This document shows positions 48,156-60,694 of a DNA stretch of 64,000 nt, one piece after another. Where the stretch lies: positions 97,867,501 through 97,931,500 of the forward strand of contig JAZHRO010000014.1 in the NCBI GenBank assembly GCA_037157565.1, given 5' to 3'. Source of the stretch: Thalassia testudinum (taxonomy: Eukaryota; Streptophyta; Magnoliopsida; Alismatales; Hydrocharitaceae). The notes below the pieces were generated by a model. That model was given only the letters and a program-made list of their open reading frames with translations. It had not been told where the DNA came from and did not search any database. A program made the position numbers and the translations under genes. The first letter of the stretch is position 1. Every line of letters starts with the position of its first letter.

Positions 48156-49307
48156 GAATTTGGATCAAGATGGAGAATCAAGTTGTGAAGCGATTAAATC
48201 TGAGTAAAGAATCCCACTAAAAATGTATGTGCGTGCTCTACAGAGAAGAGATGAGGGACTGGAGGTGTTTTTGACCCAATCGAGGCACCCAAAAGATGTT
48301 TGGATGACTATGGAGGTTCAGGGCGGATGATACCCCTGGATCCGAAGGTCGTCCACCTGAGAATTACCTAGGCAACCAGAGAGGGAGAGTCCCGCAAAGA
48401 CCCCTACACGGTAGAGCATCCCCACGGGTTACAGGGTTTCCCCCACCCGACCTCTCTTGTCACTGAGATTCCAGGTAGACTAGAATGGGGACCTTGACCT
48501 CTTAACTATACCACTTTTAAGATCAAAGGTGCTTAGGGTTTTCACTTGAACTTTAGATGTTTTGGTGTTGTGACGTAATTTAGAGGTTGGTTGACCCAAG
48601 GGGTCAACTTCACCTGACCTGCCCTAAAGATGGCAGAATGATTCTAGGTCAAGACCTAGAAATCACCCTGATTTGACTCCCAGGTTATTAGGTCCAAGAT
48701 TTTAAGATTCAAGTGGTTTTAAAGCTTGATTTTAGGATTTGTCTTGCTTAGATCTTTTCAATCAAGGGCTTGGGTAGCACACAAATGCAGGTGGGTTTAT
48801 TTTCTTTTTAACAGGCACATGTGAACTAGCACTCCAAAACCCTGCTGAAGAAACCCTAGTTTGGTTCTATTTCCAATCCTCTTTCCTTTTCACAAAAGTT
48901 CTCTTTGGACTTAAAAATAAGAAGTATGTTGTCCACGGAGATTTTTAGAAATTAAGCGTGATTTCTACTAGGCACAGGAATTTGTGGGGTTGGCTCTTTA
49001 AAAAAAATTGCTTCTCTTTCAATAAGATTTGAAAATTTTCGCAAAATCAGGAAACTTTTGCCTTAAAAATGGTGATTACTATAGAAAGAATGCAATTGAT
49101 TCCTAATTGATTACTTCCTTTTTGTCTTCCCAGGATTAGGAGGTGGATTAGGGAAGAGAAGAGAATTTACCTGCCCCGGAGTGGTTGACTTGCGCGGGAG
49201 ATCTTCTCATGAAACACCTTGCAAGATCACAGCAAAACAAATAGGGCAAGTCAGTATTCAAATATAATAAAAAAGAATGCAGAGATTAGTGATAAATTAC
49301 ACGTTGC
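48156..49307 (-). other. Element 3 leader
   Basis: Untranslated leader from PBS to the ORF. Roughly 48265-48620 is closely similar to the element 1 leader at 5140-5510. The remainder has no recognisable content. Confidence 0.7.
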
Positions 49308-49325
49308 TCCCCAACAACGGCGCCA
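49308..49325 (-). promoter_or_regulatory. Primer binding site, element 3
   Basis: Minus strand TGGCGCCGTTGTTGGGGA, two C-to-T changes from the element 1 site; 3 nt from the LTR. Confidence 0.82.
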
Positions 49326-49328
49326 AAA

Positions 49329-52127
49329 TGTTATAACGCTTGATCGGGTTTTAAATACATCACATTGTAGTATAGTTGAAAAAGCATTGCTAACAAATAA
49401 GAAGTTTTATTACTCGAAAACCTAAGTATTCGAAGTCGAACACAGGGAGCAAATGGAATTTATTTACTAATCTCAATACTGTAATTTGAACACTTAAATC
49501 TACTTAAAATCTAATTCAGAATAAAATGCAGGAGTTTATGAGTTATAAAATGTAACAAAAATAGAAAAGATTGAATCATATGTAAAAATAGTTGATTCTT
49601 CTCCTTTGGATCTTCTCTTTCTCTTTTTCTTCTTCTTCTCTGCCTTAGCTTTTCTTTCTTTTCTCTTGCCTTGGTAATTCTCTGCCTTTCTTCTTCTTCT
49701 GTTCTTTGGCCTTCTTCTTTCTTCTTCTCTCTTTGGCTCCTCTTGCAACAGTGCCTTCTTCCTTTTTCAGCCACACTTCTCTGCTACAATGCTTTCTCTT
49801 TCTTCTAGCTTCTACCTTCCTTGCTTCTGCCTCTTCTTCCTTCTCTGCTTGGCCACCAGTCCTTCTTCCTTCCTTAGCCTCTCTTTGCCTTTGGCTTCCT
49901 TCCTCTTCCTTTGATTCTCTATGGCCACAACTTCCTTCCCTACTTGCCTTTTCTTCTCTTATTTTCCTTCTTCTCTTCCCTGCACACAGCAGAGCAAAAC
50001 CTACCCCTACCCCTCCCTGCGTACACTCTCTCTATTTTTCTCTTGGGTTCGCTCTCCCAGAGCCAGGCCGGGTAATCGAGTTGGGTTTCGCGTGCCCGGG
50101 TCCAGGCACACCGACGTGGGTGTGGTGCATAAGGAGTGCGAGGGTTAATCGAGTCCGTCACCTAGGTCCGTGAGGCATAGGTCACAGATGAGGCAAGCAT
50201 GTGTGGGCGAGGGACCTCACCCCATGTCACTTGAGGCAAACAGATAAAAACACGAATTCAATTTAACTCACTCTACGCACTCCTAACTTTCCAAGGTGGG
50301 ACTAAAAGTCCCACCCACTTCGCTCGGGTGCCCGAGGGAGACTTTCGCTCAATTGCCATGGCTGGATGCTTCATAATGCTTGCTCCCTATCTGGATGTGT
50401 TCACGTGACCAACGCGCATCACCTGGACCTGGAAGCCTGGAGCGCTGGGGCCTGGAGCAACATAGCAAGCTCCTTGCTTCTGCTTCAATGGCGGAAGGGG
50501 GGGTCGACCTAAAATTCACGAATACGGCCTTGCAGCCTCATTAGAGCACATGGGAAGCTTCGCCGTGTCATGGTGAAGATGCCTAGTTGGGTGGTTGGCC
50601 GCAGGGCGGCCTAGGCGTGTGTGCCTAGGTCGCTCTATGGCTATGAAGGTGGGTTAGGTCGGGGGGTGCTTAGGGATGTGATGGCGATCAGTGAAGGGGT
50701 GGAATGTGCTTAGTGGATGGTGGCAGAGGTGATGAGATAGGTGGCGAGGCGTGTGGAGGGGTGGAGCGATGGGAGAGCCTTCGCTGGTGGTCTGCCAAAG
50801 GTGGGAACGATGGTGGTGGACTGCGGCATCGAGGGGTTTAAAGTGAACAGAAAGAGAGGGGAACTAACAAGGAGAGAGAGAGAGAGTTCTGACCTAATTT
50901 AAGTGGACGAAGGGGAGTAGGACGGCTGGCCGTACCTGCCGCCGCCAGAGAAGAAGTGTCCAGAGGAGGGAGAACGACGACGACGACGGGGTTGGAGACG
51001 CTCGCGTAGGTATGGCGCAACGCGGAGGAAGGAGATGAAGATGTCTCTGCCACTGGTATTGTGGCAGAGCAACGAGAAGGAGGAGGAATCATCGGAGACT
51101 ACTGGACACCTGGCCGGAGGAGAACAGATGAAATTGGGGGTGGTTCTCCGGCCAAGCCAAGCTGAAAAGGAGTGGCAGGATTCGGGGGTCTCTTTATAGG
51201 TGCTAGCAGGGGCCCTTGTGCTTGGAAGACAAGCTCCCAAGCGCAAGAGTCCTCACCGGAGAGGGAAACAGTGGGAGACCCAAATCTCTCGAGCATTCGC
51301 ACAAGAGATTTGGTGCAAATCAGATCTTGAAATTGTGTTTAGATGGAAGGGAATTCCTCAGAGAATCTCCCTTCCAAATCTAGATCTCTGAGGAAACAGG
51401 AAGCAATCCTCCTTGGATCCTCGCCGGAGTAGGATTCCTCCTCTTTAATTGCGGAGGGACCTAATTGTAAGAGTGGCGAGGAAGTTAGGGGGTTCTACGT
51501 AATGAATTTCAAAAGTTAAGGGCCAAAATATAATTGTGTGGATTGTTTTGCAAAGTAGGCCAAGGTGACCTCCCCTTAGGTCCAAATTTTGGTACAAACC
51601 TAATTTGGACCTAAGGAATCCAATGGTGAAGTTCGATTTTAGGTTTGACCACGTTTGATTAGACATTTTACACAAAAATCTAAATTAGGTCAAATAATGA
51701 GCTAGGACCCCAATCTAGGTCAAAATAGGTTCTAAAGGTCAAATTGAAGGTTCTAAACCTTAGGGGACATTTTTCCATGAATTTTAGAGGGCTTAGTTAT
51801 TTTTTATCCTGACCAAAACCTTGTTGAATTGAGCGGGTCTGTTTTAGGGTTACAAGATGTCATTTAATTCTCAGATCTCACAATAACCCATTTCTAATTG
51901 AACCAACCCACCTTTTATCTTCTTTAGACCATTGACCTATGTTTAGTCCCTAAGAAATTCCGTTGATGCACTACAATGGTAAAATTACAGTTTTACCCTT
52001 TATTTCATGTTTTCTTCTCAAAACATTAATTCCTTGAATTAGGCCCTTCTCCAGTTTATATAGGAGCTTTTATTCTCTTTCTTAGGTCAAAATAAGCTAG
52101 TTAGGGCTCATGATGAGGTTCTCATCA
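49329..52127 (-). repeat. Element 3 5' LTR (2799 bp)
   Basis: On the minus strand starts TGATGAGAACCTCATCATGA and ends ...AAGCGTTATAACA. TATA at 51193-51200, CTT-rich tract 49600-49900 (plus strand). Confidence 0.92.
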
Positions 52128-53680
52128 ATAGATGGTCTTTGCGTTGATGGTCGTTTGGTTATCAGTTCACTTTCTAACGTTAGTGATTGAGAGAGTATTG
52201 CCTATAGATACTCGAGTGCAACCCACTACTTGATAGTGAGAAGATAAAGAACTACTTAAACAAGAAGTGGATTAAAGAGAAGATTCTTGATCACATTAAC
52301 ACAATGCAAACTCAGGATCAAGCTATCTAGTATTCACAAGATCCTATTCTTTATCTCATTAGTTGCAACTTATTACCTCATGTATTACAGGAGAAGATAC
52401 CTTTAGTGAAAGTATATTACATTATTAAAATGTAAATTTTATTTAACTTCATAGAATCATTTATAATAACCATTGATTTTATTGCAGGTATCTATCTTTT
52501 TATAAGAGTTAAAACTATGCAATGAGTACTCTTAGGGTGCTGCCACATTAGCGAGACTATATGATAAACTAAACAAACTCTCGACAAAAACAAAAGGAAA
52601 ACAATGCATTCTTTATCTCACTAATGATAAGAAAAAATGACGCATTTCATATCGATGTTTTTCTTTCGGTTGTTTAATTATAATTGATCCATACTATACG
52701 TGCATTGAATATGTAGGTTTGTTTGAACATGAGAACATACTGGCAAACCAACCGCGATGGTCTTCTTCCATGAGTGTACTCATCGTACCATCGGGTGTAG
52801 GGTAATCATGTTATTCTCTTAATATTCTTTATTTGAATATATTTAAAAAGTAGTTTACTTTATAATTCTTTTAAATGTACAATGCCTTAACATAACATAT
52901 TATCAAAATGAGTTAGATATACAGAAGGAGCATTAGGTACTCAATTAATACCAAATTTTAATTTCATTTAAAGTTGATTTATTTGTAATGTAATTGATGA
53001 TTAATATTTAATTTCTTGTAGATTGTCTAGAGACCCTACTAGGATGTTAATCTGGAGATGATTTATGAAATATGCACATAGGGTCGGGCCATTTGAATGT
53101 CGAGGATGGTCATCTGTTTCAATATTGTCATCATGCATGTCCTAGATTGTATAATAACACAATTTGGGAAGGCACAATATCTTTCATATTCAATGGTGAT
53201 CCTTCCCTAAGAAGATGGTCAAAATCGTCCAAATACAAATTGGATTTCATCACAACTAATATATATAATGATGAAACACACGAATTGAATTCATCTTTCA
53301 AGAATATTTAATTCCAAACACAAATAGAAATACAACAAAAATACTCATAATGGTATCGACATATAACAAGAGATTTATACAATAAGAATTAACAAGTACC
53401 TCTCAGAATTTCCTACAAGCCATTTAGACCTATATAGAGAAGATTGATATGTATAAAAGTTTTAAATTTTAACACCACTTTTTCATTCAAAAATTATTTA
53501 TTATACCTTGCACTTATCTTTTGTAGGTCTAACTTGCATTTCACACCAGAGGAAAGATTAGAGAGTGGATAAGCAGACCACATTACACTTAGCTAAAGAA
53601 GCTTCATTCAGATATAGCAAATGTTGTTCAAAGCATCCATAATGTCCTTATAGAATTCAATTGAACGATGGATTATTAGG

Positions 53681-53885
53681 ATCTATATTTTCAACAGGCT
53701 ACTCAATCATAACATAGTACTTATTCTATAGCTCAAACTACTCATTTTGAGATGGTAAGTTCCTTTATTACTTACATTTACATCTATATTTTCAATAGGC
53801 TACTCAATCATAACACGGTACTTCTTATTCTATAGCTCAAACTACTCATTTTGAGATGGTAAGTTCCTTTATTACTTACATTTAC
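53681..53885 (+). repeat. Tandem duplication of ~100 bp
   Basis: Two adjacent copies (101 and about 104 bp) starting ATCTATATTTTCAA. Each includes CATTTTGAGATGGTAAG, which looks like an exon end plus splice donor of the PMD pseudogene. Confidence 0.85.
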
Positions 53886-54200
53886 ATGTATTGGTTTAAC
53901 TTTTCTAAATGAGTGAATTCATAATATGTTCCTTACATGCAGTTTGGACCTAGATCTCGAGATTACAAATTTGATGCAACAACTCTTAGTTCTTAGTTCA
54001 ATAAGGGAGTTCATACAACCCAGTTTAATATGGGAGGAAGTCCTCTTTCCTAGCATGATGTAGAAATCTCTACCTACAATCCTGAATTGAGCTTCACACA
54101 ACTACTATCATTATTGACTATGCATAATTCATATTGAATGTCACAATCTTCACAACTTACATAACCATCCACAAGACTATTCAAAGGAGAAACACTGAAG

Positions 54201-54520
54201 TCTAGCTCGTTGTTTGGATCAACGACACAGTAATCCAATGCATTATTCGGAGTAAGAACACAGCAATTCAACTCATTATTCAAAGCAGAGATACATCAAT
54301 CCAACATGTCATTTAGAGTATGGACACATCAATCCAACACGTCGTTCGAAGCATGGACATAGCAATCCAACGCATTTTCTAGAACGTGAACATGGTATTC
54401 CAACATGTTATTTGGAGCAGAGACACAACCATCCATTATATATTGTTTAGGGCAGGTACACATTTGTCGAGCACACCATTTAAAGTAAGGACAGTCGTCC
54501 AGCACCTTGTTTGGAGTAGA
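54201..54520. repeat. 33-bp tandem repeat, about 10 units
   Basis: Exact 33-bp spacing of TCCAAC/TCCAAT/TTCAAC units at 54234, 54267, 54300, 54333, 54366, 54399 and 54432, with a weaker unit before (54201) and two or three after. 33 bp equals 11 codons, and the units stay largely open on both strands (plus: QSNALFGVRTQ, QFNSLFKAEIH; minus: NNALDYCVVDP). Probably a coding minisatellite at the end of the PMD pseudogene. Confidence 0.8.
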
Positions 54521-54530
54521 TATCTTTAAA

Positions 54531-55484
54531 CATAGAGAAAATATTCCACCACAAATGACAAAATGTTCGTAACAGATGAAGCACTAATAGTCAATCACGT
54601 GTTAAAACTCTAGGTGGACATGCCAAGTTAAAAATGATATTTAAGAGAGCAAAATGAGTACAACTGCATAGTACAGTTGCAAAGGACGGAACATGTAGAG
54701 AAAAGAGTATGAGGAGGAGAGTGAGGAGCAGACAAAGTAGAAAGGAACTTGTCGACACAGAAGGACCGTCGATGTTGTGACTACCATTATTAATATTGCG
54801 GTAACAAACGTAATTCTAAGACCCTCGTGACAATGAAATTTGTTTATTAACTTATATACATCACGTATTATTATATAATATTAGTTATACAAATAAATAA
54901 AAGTTTATTAGTTGCAATAAGGGTAACTTTGCCATGAAATTCATATTTTATTAAATTTTTATTAATGATATGAATGAAGGGTCGTGTGCAGGGAGAAAAA
55001 CAGTTGTGTGTGTGTAGGGAAGACGAGGGGAAGAATGTTAGTCAGACCTACTACGCCCGTCTCCAATCACTGGCAGGAGACAAGCTTAACAAACCCATCC
55101 CATGCCCCCTTTTCTTCAATGGCCCCAATGCTCTTCCCCTATTCTTTAAATGTAGGGTCCAATATCCTCTTTCCAAAATTCCTCCGGAAGGTTGGGATTG
55201 AACACACTAAATGGAATATATTCCATTCGATGTAAAGGGAAGCTCTGGTCCCCAGATTAAGTGCTAGAGAGGAATTCCTCCACTACATGCATCTCCTGTC
55301 TAGTGAAGGTACGCATGTGGCAAAATGTCTCCAAAGGCAAGAAGCCTGTTATGAGAATGGTGGCACTGCAATTTCCACCCTTTTCCCGTCTCACCCCCAA
55401 AAACCAAAACAAAAAGGCTTGCATCTGTATGTGTAACGTGATCAAGTTGGAATCGAATTTATGTCAGTGAAGGAACAATGAGAC

Positions 55485-55527
<43 letters not shown>

Positions 55528-56935
55528 AGATTGGCTCAAGGCCTGCCATACACCAATACGCTGGGCCCTCTCCAGCCTGTTCCTAATGGGACTGACTCGC
55601 TGCTTCCTTCCTACTCATCTCACTCCTCGTGACCTTGATAACCTCCTTCTGAATAGATAAAATACATACATACAAATCCTATCTAGTTCGGACATTTGGC
55701 AGACAGATGTGATGGAAAACCCATCCTAACTGTGGATGGCATGTGTGCATGACCTCACCTGACCAAGGACGCAGCAGCCTTCTATTGCTACCATGTGGGT
55801 CAGGTTGCGAATTCCTTTGGTACCGCCACACGGTCCCAGGAAAATGACACAAGAAGTTTTTTTTTCTTCCTTTCCTTTTTTTGTTTGTTGGATTATTAAC
55901 CCCACATCACATGCAGGCATCAAGTTCTTCAAATTATCTGTCAATTACGTTGATGGCAACTCACCCTGCAACCACCTTCCTTTGTCCTTAATAAGAGGAA
56001 ACAAAATCTACTATCTGATAGACGGGCAAAGCCAAATCGAGTGCAGACTGGATACCAGGAAAGAGAAAGAAGACCAGATCATTTGGTGTTCTTCAATTCA
56101 AGCTACTGCCAACCAAGAACATCATTGTGGAGAATAACAATGGATGGGGACAAACAGGTGATGGATGGATCAAGGAGTATCATAGTATTATTCGCAAATT
56201 AAAAAAAACAATAACAATAACAATAATAATAAAAGAAAAAAAATAACAGCACAATGGAGAAACTGAAAATTAGTTCTGAAGCAACTTACTAGCCAAACTC
56301 TGAAATACTAGAAGCGCCCACAATATACCATTCCAAATTTGTGCCATCTACTATATGTTTCTTCAGAAAATGAGTGGATGGAAGGAGTAAATGATGCTTG
56401 ATAAAAGGATGATTTTATTCAACCTCTTCCCGTGGAAGCAGGCCAAATGTTCATCCTGAGTGGTAAGTAGTTCCATGCTCGCATACATGGGAGCAGTATT
56501 TTAATCCAATAAATTATGCAAAGATGGGGTTAAGATGAATTTACAAGCTTGAGTGAGTGGGTAGAGTAAGTTCTACTCTATGGCTGAGATCTGGTCCTGG
56601 CAACCATCGGGGTGGGCTTGTATTTAGAAAAAGTAGCCAAATGTGTCACAAGATGCAAACATGATCTTTTTGCTAACAATTGTGAATATGCCGAAAAAGC
56701 AGCTGTTGTAAAAGCCATTAATAGGAAAACTAACATCTTCACTATCCATTTAATCATAACTCCCAGAAAACTAGTTTTATGTCTGTTTTGCTACTATAGG
56801 TAGGAAAGACCACTCCAGATGGCAAACCAGAGAAAATAAAACTCCAACCAGAAATTATAGACAACCACATAGACTTGAAAGTGAAGGAAAACCAAGGGAT
56901 AGAGGTAGACAGTCTTGACCACCATTGGGATGTCT
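54531..56935. other. Intergenic region and 3' flank of the TMK gene
   Basis: No recognisable coding sequence. It includes (AG)19 at 55489-55526, T-rich stretches near 55856-55890 and an AAC/AAT-rich run at 56205-56245. The 3' untranslated end of the receptor kinase transcript must lie within about the last few hundred bases. Confidence 0.5.
55489..55526 (+). repeat. (AG)19 microsatellite
   Basis: Uninterrupted run of 19 AG units. Confidence 0.95.
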
Positions 56936-59900
56936 TCATCTGCCATAAGTCAGTGAATCGGCAATTCCATTTGGTGCCATGGGGATGCTCCCATTGCTAT
57001 CACCGAGCGAGCTGCGCGTTGGGGTATCAGCATCTGCCTCTTGCCAGTCTTTAACCATGTCAACGAGTGGGAGCCGTACATCAATGCCGAGGTACTCCTC
57101 TGAATCATCATTCACAGGCTTCCACTTGTCAACTAGAGGGATGAGCATGCTCACGGCATATCCCATATCAGGACGTTGCTGGGGTTCTCGTGCGGCACAG
57201 TGCCCAGATAGCTCAGCAATGGTGCACATGCTCTCAAAGGTTTCCTCTGTTACAGTGAGCGATGGGTCGATGGCAGCCCTAAGCATTTCCTTGTTAGAGC
57301 TAATGTTACAAAACCATGAGGCAAGGTATCGGGTTTCCTCTGGACGATCTTCATCGAGCGCTTTTAATCCAGTCACAAGCTCCATCAAGACTACTCCAAA
57401 GCTGAAGACATCCACTTTTGTAGTGATTTTACCAGTCACTGTACAATACAACAAAGCAAGCAAGGTGATCATCAAAGAAAAGAAAATGAGTTGATTCAAA
57501 TTCAGACTTCAAATTGCAACCAAGTTAAATCCTGATTGTCTAGGCATAGTAGAGACGTTAACATGAGTTTGAGGAAATCAAAGTAAAAAGCAAGACATAA
57601 GAAAACTTAGACAAGCAAGAAATAACTCATATCCACTAGCTAGCTCTCACATTTCCTAAACTACCAACATTGTAGTTCCACAACGCATTTAGAATTTGCA
57701 TTTTAATTATTCCTTCCTACCAGAAATTTCATTCTTCACTGCCTCTAAACTGGAATTTAAATAAATCATACTCAGAGGGAATTTTATTTAGCAATTGTGT
57801 AGAAAAATCAGGTAGGAAAAGTTTACCAGCATATTCCGGAGCCAAATATCCAAAAGTTCCTGCAAGGCGTGTTGCAACAGAGTTTTGCCTGTCAGGGGAA
57901 AGTTTTACCAGTCCAAAATCCGAAACCTTTGCACGATAGTCATCGCCAAGGAGGATATTTGACGACTTAAGGTCTCTATGGATAAAACAGTGGTGTGCCA
58001 AGTTGTGCAGATACTCCATCCCTCTTGCAACATCAAGAGCAATATTGAGCCTTTTCTTCCAAGATAAAGGCTCTAACTTTAGACTTTTCCACTGAAACAA
58101 ATGCTTGCTCAGAGCCCCCTGAGGCATGTGCTCATAAACAAGAAGTCTCTCGTTGTCTTCCACAGAGTAGCCCAACAATGAAACCAAATTACGATGTCGA
58201 ACCTTTGAAAGAACAGCAATTTCAGAGTGGAATTCATCAAAAGCTTTATTGCTAATGACAGCAGCCTCCATTCTCTTCACAGCTATCATATTCCCATCAT
58301 GTAATTCACCCTTGTAGACCACACCAAAACCACCCCTTCCAAGCTCGTTCTCAGAACAAAATCCCCGTGTAGCATTGCGAAGCACTTGAACAGATATTAT
58401 AAGGTTTCCAGTGTCTATCACATGAGAACTACTTGCCCCACTATGGCAAAGATCACTCTCCGTAGGGGCTTTAGCAGTCCGATCTGCAAGCACCTTGTCA
58501 GGGTCATGAACCTCTTTGGGAGGGAGGAAAATGGAGGAAACACTGCTCTTTTCCTTGTTACGTCGGTACATATACAGACAAACCAGAACAACAAGAGAAG
58601 CACCAAGCAAAGCGGATGATACAGAGGTCACTATTTTGACAGTGGCAGAACCTTTTGAAACAGATGACCTTGAACTAGGTGGAGACAGAGAAGATGAACT
58701 GACAGGTGGAAGAGGGCCAACGGGACCAGGCATAGTCTCTGGTGGGCCATTGCGGGGAGATGGTGTAACCGGGCTGGGATGTTTCAGAAGAGGATTTTGG
58801 TCAATAAGAAGGGTAACTCCACTGCCAAAGTCCGGAACAGGAGGGCTGAGACTGTTTGAGGTGAGATTCAGCAACTTCAGTGATCTCAAGCCAGCTAAAT
58901 TCAAGGGGATTGAACCGGATAAGTTGTTCGAATCTAGCCTTACATACATGAGGGAATCAAGTTTGCCAATTGAAGGGCTGATAACGCCACTCAGGTTGCG
59001 ATTCTGCAGGTTTATGACAGAAATCCCATTGGACAAGCATGATATTCCTAGCCATGAAGTGCAAGGATTATTTCCAGACCATGATGCTGCAAGATGCAAT
59101 GGGTAGTTCACTGCCTTGAGGAAATCCAGCAGGGCGTTAACTTGAGGAGAACATGGAATGCCAGGGCTCTCCTGGCAGAAGGAGTTGCCATCAGATGTCA
59201 GGTTGCCGTGCAGCTTTGGAATCGGACCAACGAACTTGTTCTTGGACAAACATAATGTCCGCAGATTCTCCATTTTGGCCATACTGGAGGGGATGACTCC
59301 TGTGAGCTGGTTGTTATTGGCGAGTAAGGTCGTAAGAGAAGCACACTGACTGATATCTTCGGGTATTGTTCCAGTGAATGCATTCCCATGTAGCCACACT
59401 TCCATTAATGATGGCATCGTGGCCAAAATTCTGATGGAGCCAGACAATCCCTCGCCCACCTGGTTGTTCAGCCTCAGAACTTTCAGGTTCGACCCATGGA
59501 AGGTAGCAGGAATTTCACCGGTGAGCCTGTTGTTTCCAAGCCTTAGCAACAACAGTGAAGGCATACCACCCAGGAAGTCCGGGATTGTCCCCACCAGGTT
59601 GCAATTGGAGCACGAAAAGTTGACCAACTGGGCAGAACCCCCCATCGCCTTGGGCAGCACCCACCCAGCACTCTGGTTGAACAGATTCATGTCAAGAGAT
59701 ATTGCTTGCAAGCTCGTGAGGCCTTCAAAGAAGTCCAAGGGGATCGTGCTGAAGTTATTGTAGTCCAGATAAACATACTTCAGTTTGGAGAGCCCCTTGA
59801 ATGTGGGCAAGTCCCCATAGAAGTTGTTCTTCTGGAGGCCGAGATTGACGAGCATGGAAAGCCGATTGAAATTCACAGGGAGAGGACCTTTCAACCGCAT

Positions 59901-60143
59901 ACTCTGCACCTGAATCTGTGTGATCCGGCCATCTGAGCAGAAAACATGGTGCCATGAAGAGCCGCAAGGGTCATGGTCGCCTTCGTCGCTGGAAGGCCAA
60001 TTCAGCAGCTCTGGGTTATCAAGCCCTTTGCGGAATTCGTCAAGAATGGCATAGTCATTAGGGTCAGTGAAGCTTGATGCCATCAGCACATTCGACAGGA
60101 ACACCAGAGAAAGTAGCATCACCCGGTCCTTCAGGAGCAACAT
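56936..60143 (-). CDS. TMK1-like LRR receptor kinase
   Basis: Coding exons 60143-57827 and 57438-56936 with a 388-bp GT-AG intron; 2820 nt, 939 aa, close to Arabidopsis TMK1 (about 942). The join restores EYAVTGKITTKVDVFSFG in the kinase. Order: signal peptide (1-24); LRR block 1 (about 75-315, with Cys60/Cys69 ahead); Cys-containing island (about 320-372; NNPCTSWLGISC); LRR block 2 (about 373-450); Pro-rich juxtamembrane; one membrane helix (about 502-525); Ser/Thr kinase with GRGGFG (602-607), Lys623, HRD (722-724), DFG (742-744) and APE (768-770). All catalytic residues are present. TMKs act at the plasma membrane in auxin-linked cell-surface signalling and growth (family knowledge). No stops or frameshifts: this is the one intact host gene here. 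Which TMK paralogue it is cannot be told by eye. Confidence 0.95.
57439..57826 (-). other. Intron of the TMK-like gene
   Basis: 388 bp; donor CTG|GTAAAC at 57826-57821 and acceptor TACAG|TGACTG ending at 57439. It lies in the kinase activation segment right after APEYA, the position I recall for TMK genes. Confidence 0.9.
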
Positions 60144-60656
60144 TCCTCGTCCTCCTCTTCCTTCACTTCACATGTCTGTCCCAGAAGATTCCAAACAGGA
60201 AATCCAATTTGGGCAAAGATGGGAAAAGTGATCGTCACTCACTACCCAATTCTCCTCAAATTCTGTACAAAATCACCTCCTCCTGCATAGATAGAAACAT
60301 AGAGAACAACAAATGACAGCGTTTATCATCACCGAGAAAATCAAACACTATCTTGATTGAATGCGGAAGAAGAAGAAACAGAGCAAGAGAAACGACCACC
60401 CAACATGCGAAGAAGAAGAAGCTGCTGCTGCTACAAAAAGACTCATGCCGATGGATAAATAGATGGCTGTATGGATGGATAGATAGATACTCATTAAAAA
60501 GTTGTATCGTCTATTGAACAAAAAGTTGGAACAAAAACCCACAGAGCACAATTCTTCACGGACTTCCTTCCATCTCATGTGAAATAAAAAAAAATGCAAA
60601 CTAATTAATGAATACATAGAGGGTGTAAACAGAAGGTTACTTTACAAAGCATACCT

Positions 60657-60694
<38 letters not shown>

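Larger units (their letters stand above)
42086..52127 (-). mobile_element. Element 3: full-length non-autonomous LTR retrotransposon (10.0 kb)
   Basis: Minus strand: 5' LTR 52127-49329, PBS, leader, one unrecognised ORF (48155-46758), 3' untranslated region with threefold repeat, polypurine tract, 3' LTR 44892-42086. Target duplication ATAGC (42081-42085) and ATAGA (52128-52132), one mismatch. No gag, protease, RT or integrase is present in the 4.4-kb internal region, so it needs proteins in trans. LTRs and leader match element 1, the likely helper family. The LTRs differ at about 7% of positions in ~500 bp compared by eye, so it is older than element 2. It interrupts the PMD pseudogene. Confidence 0.92.
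52128..54530 (+). pseudogene. PMD (MAIN-like) pseudogene, part after element 3
   Basis: Continues from 42085. Readable pieces: GLCVDGRLVI (52133-52165), KKWIKEKILDHI (52265-52305), then, after a probable acceptor near 52488, NEYS-stop-GAATLARLYDKLNKL (52519-52570). The last piece matches the PMD motif EYSWGSAxLAxLYRxLC with the Trp codon changed to a stop. Further weak pieces occur to 53640. Stops are frequent throughout. A ~100-bp duplication (53681-53781 and 53782-53885) repeats an exon end with its GTAAG donor. The tail is the 33-bp tandem repeat. PMD proteins occur in plant genes (MAIN/MAIL1) and in some transposons. Confidence 0.5.

Noticed and set aside
54201..54520. CRISPR-like array
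   Set aside because: Units are contiguous 33-bp repeats without spacers, in a plant genome; it is a minisatellite.
57729..57826. Extension of the receptor kinase ORF past APEYA to a stop at 57729
   Set aside because: The sequence after APEYA is intron read-through. A GT-AG splice restores the conserved kinase motif from 57438.
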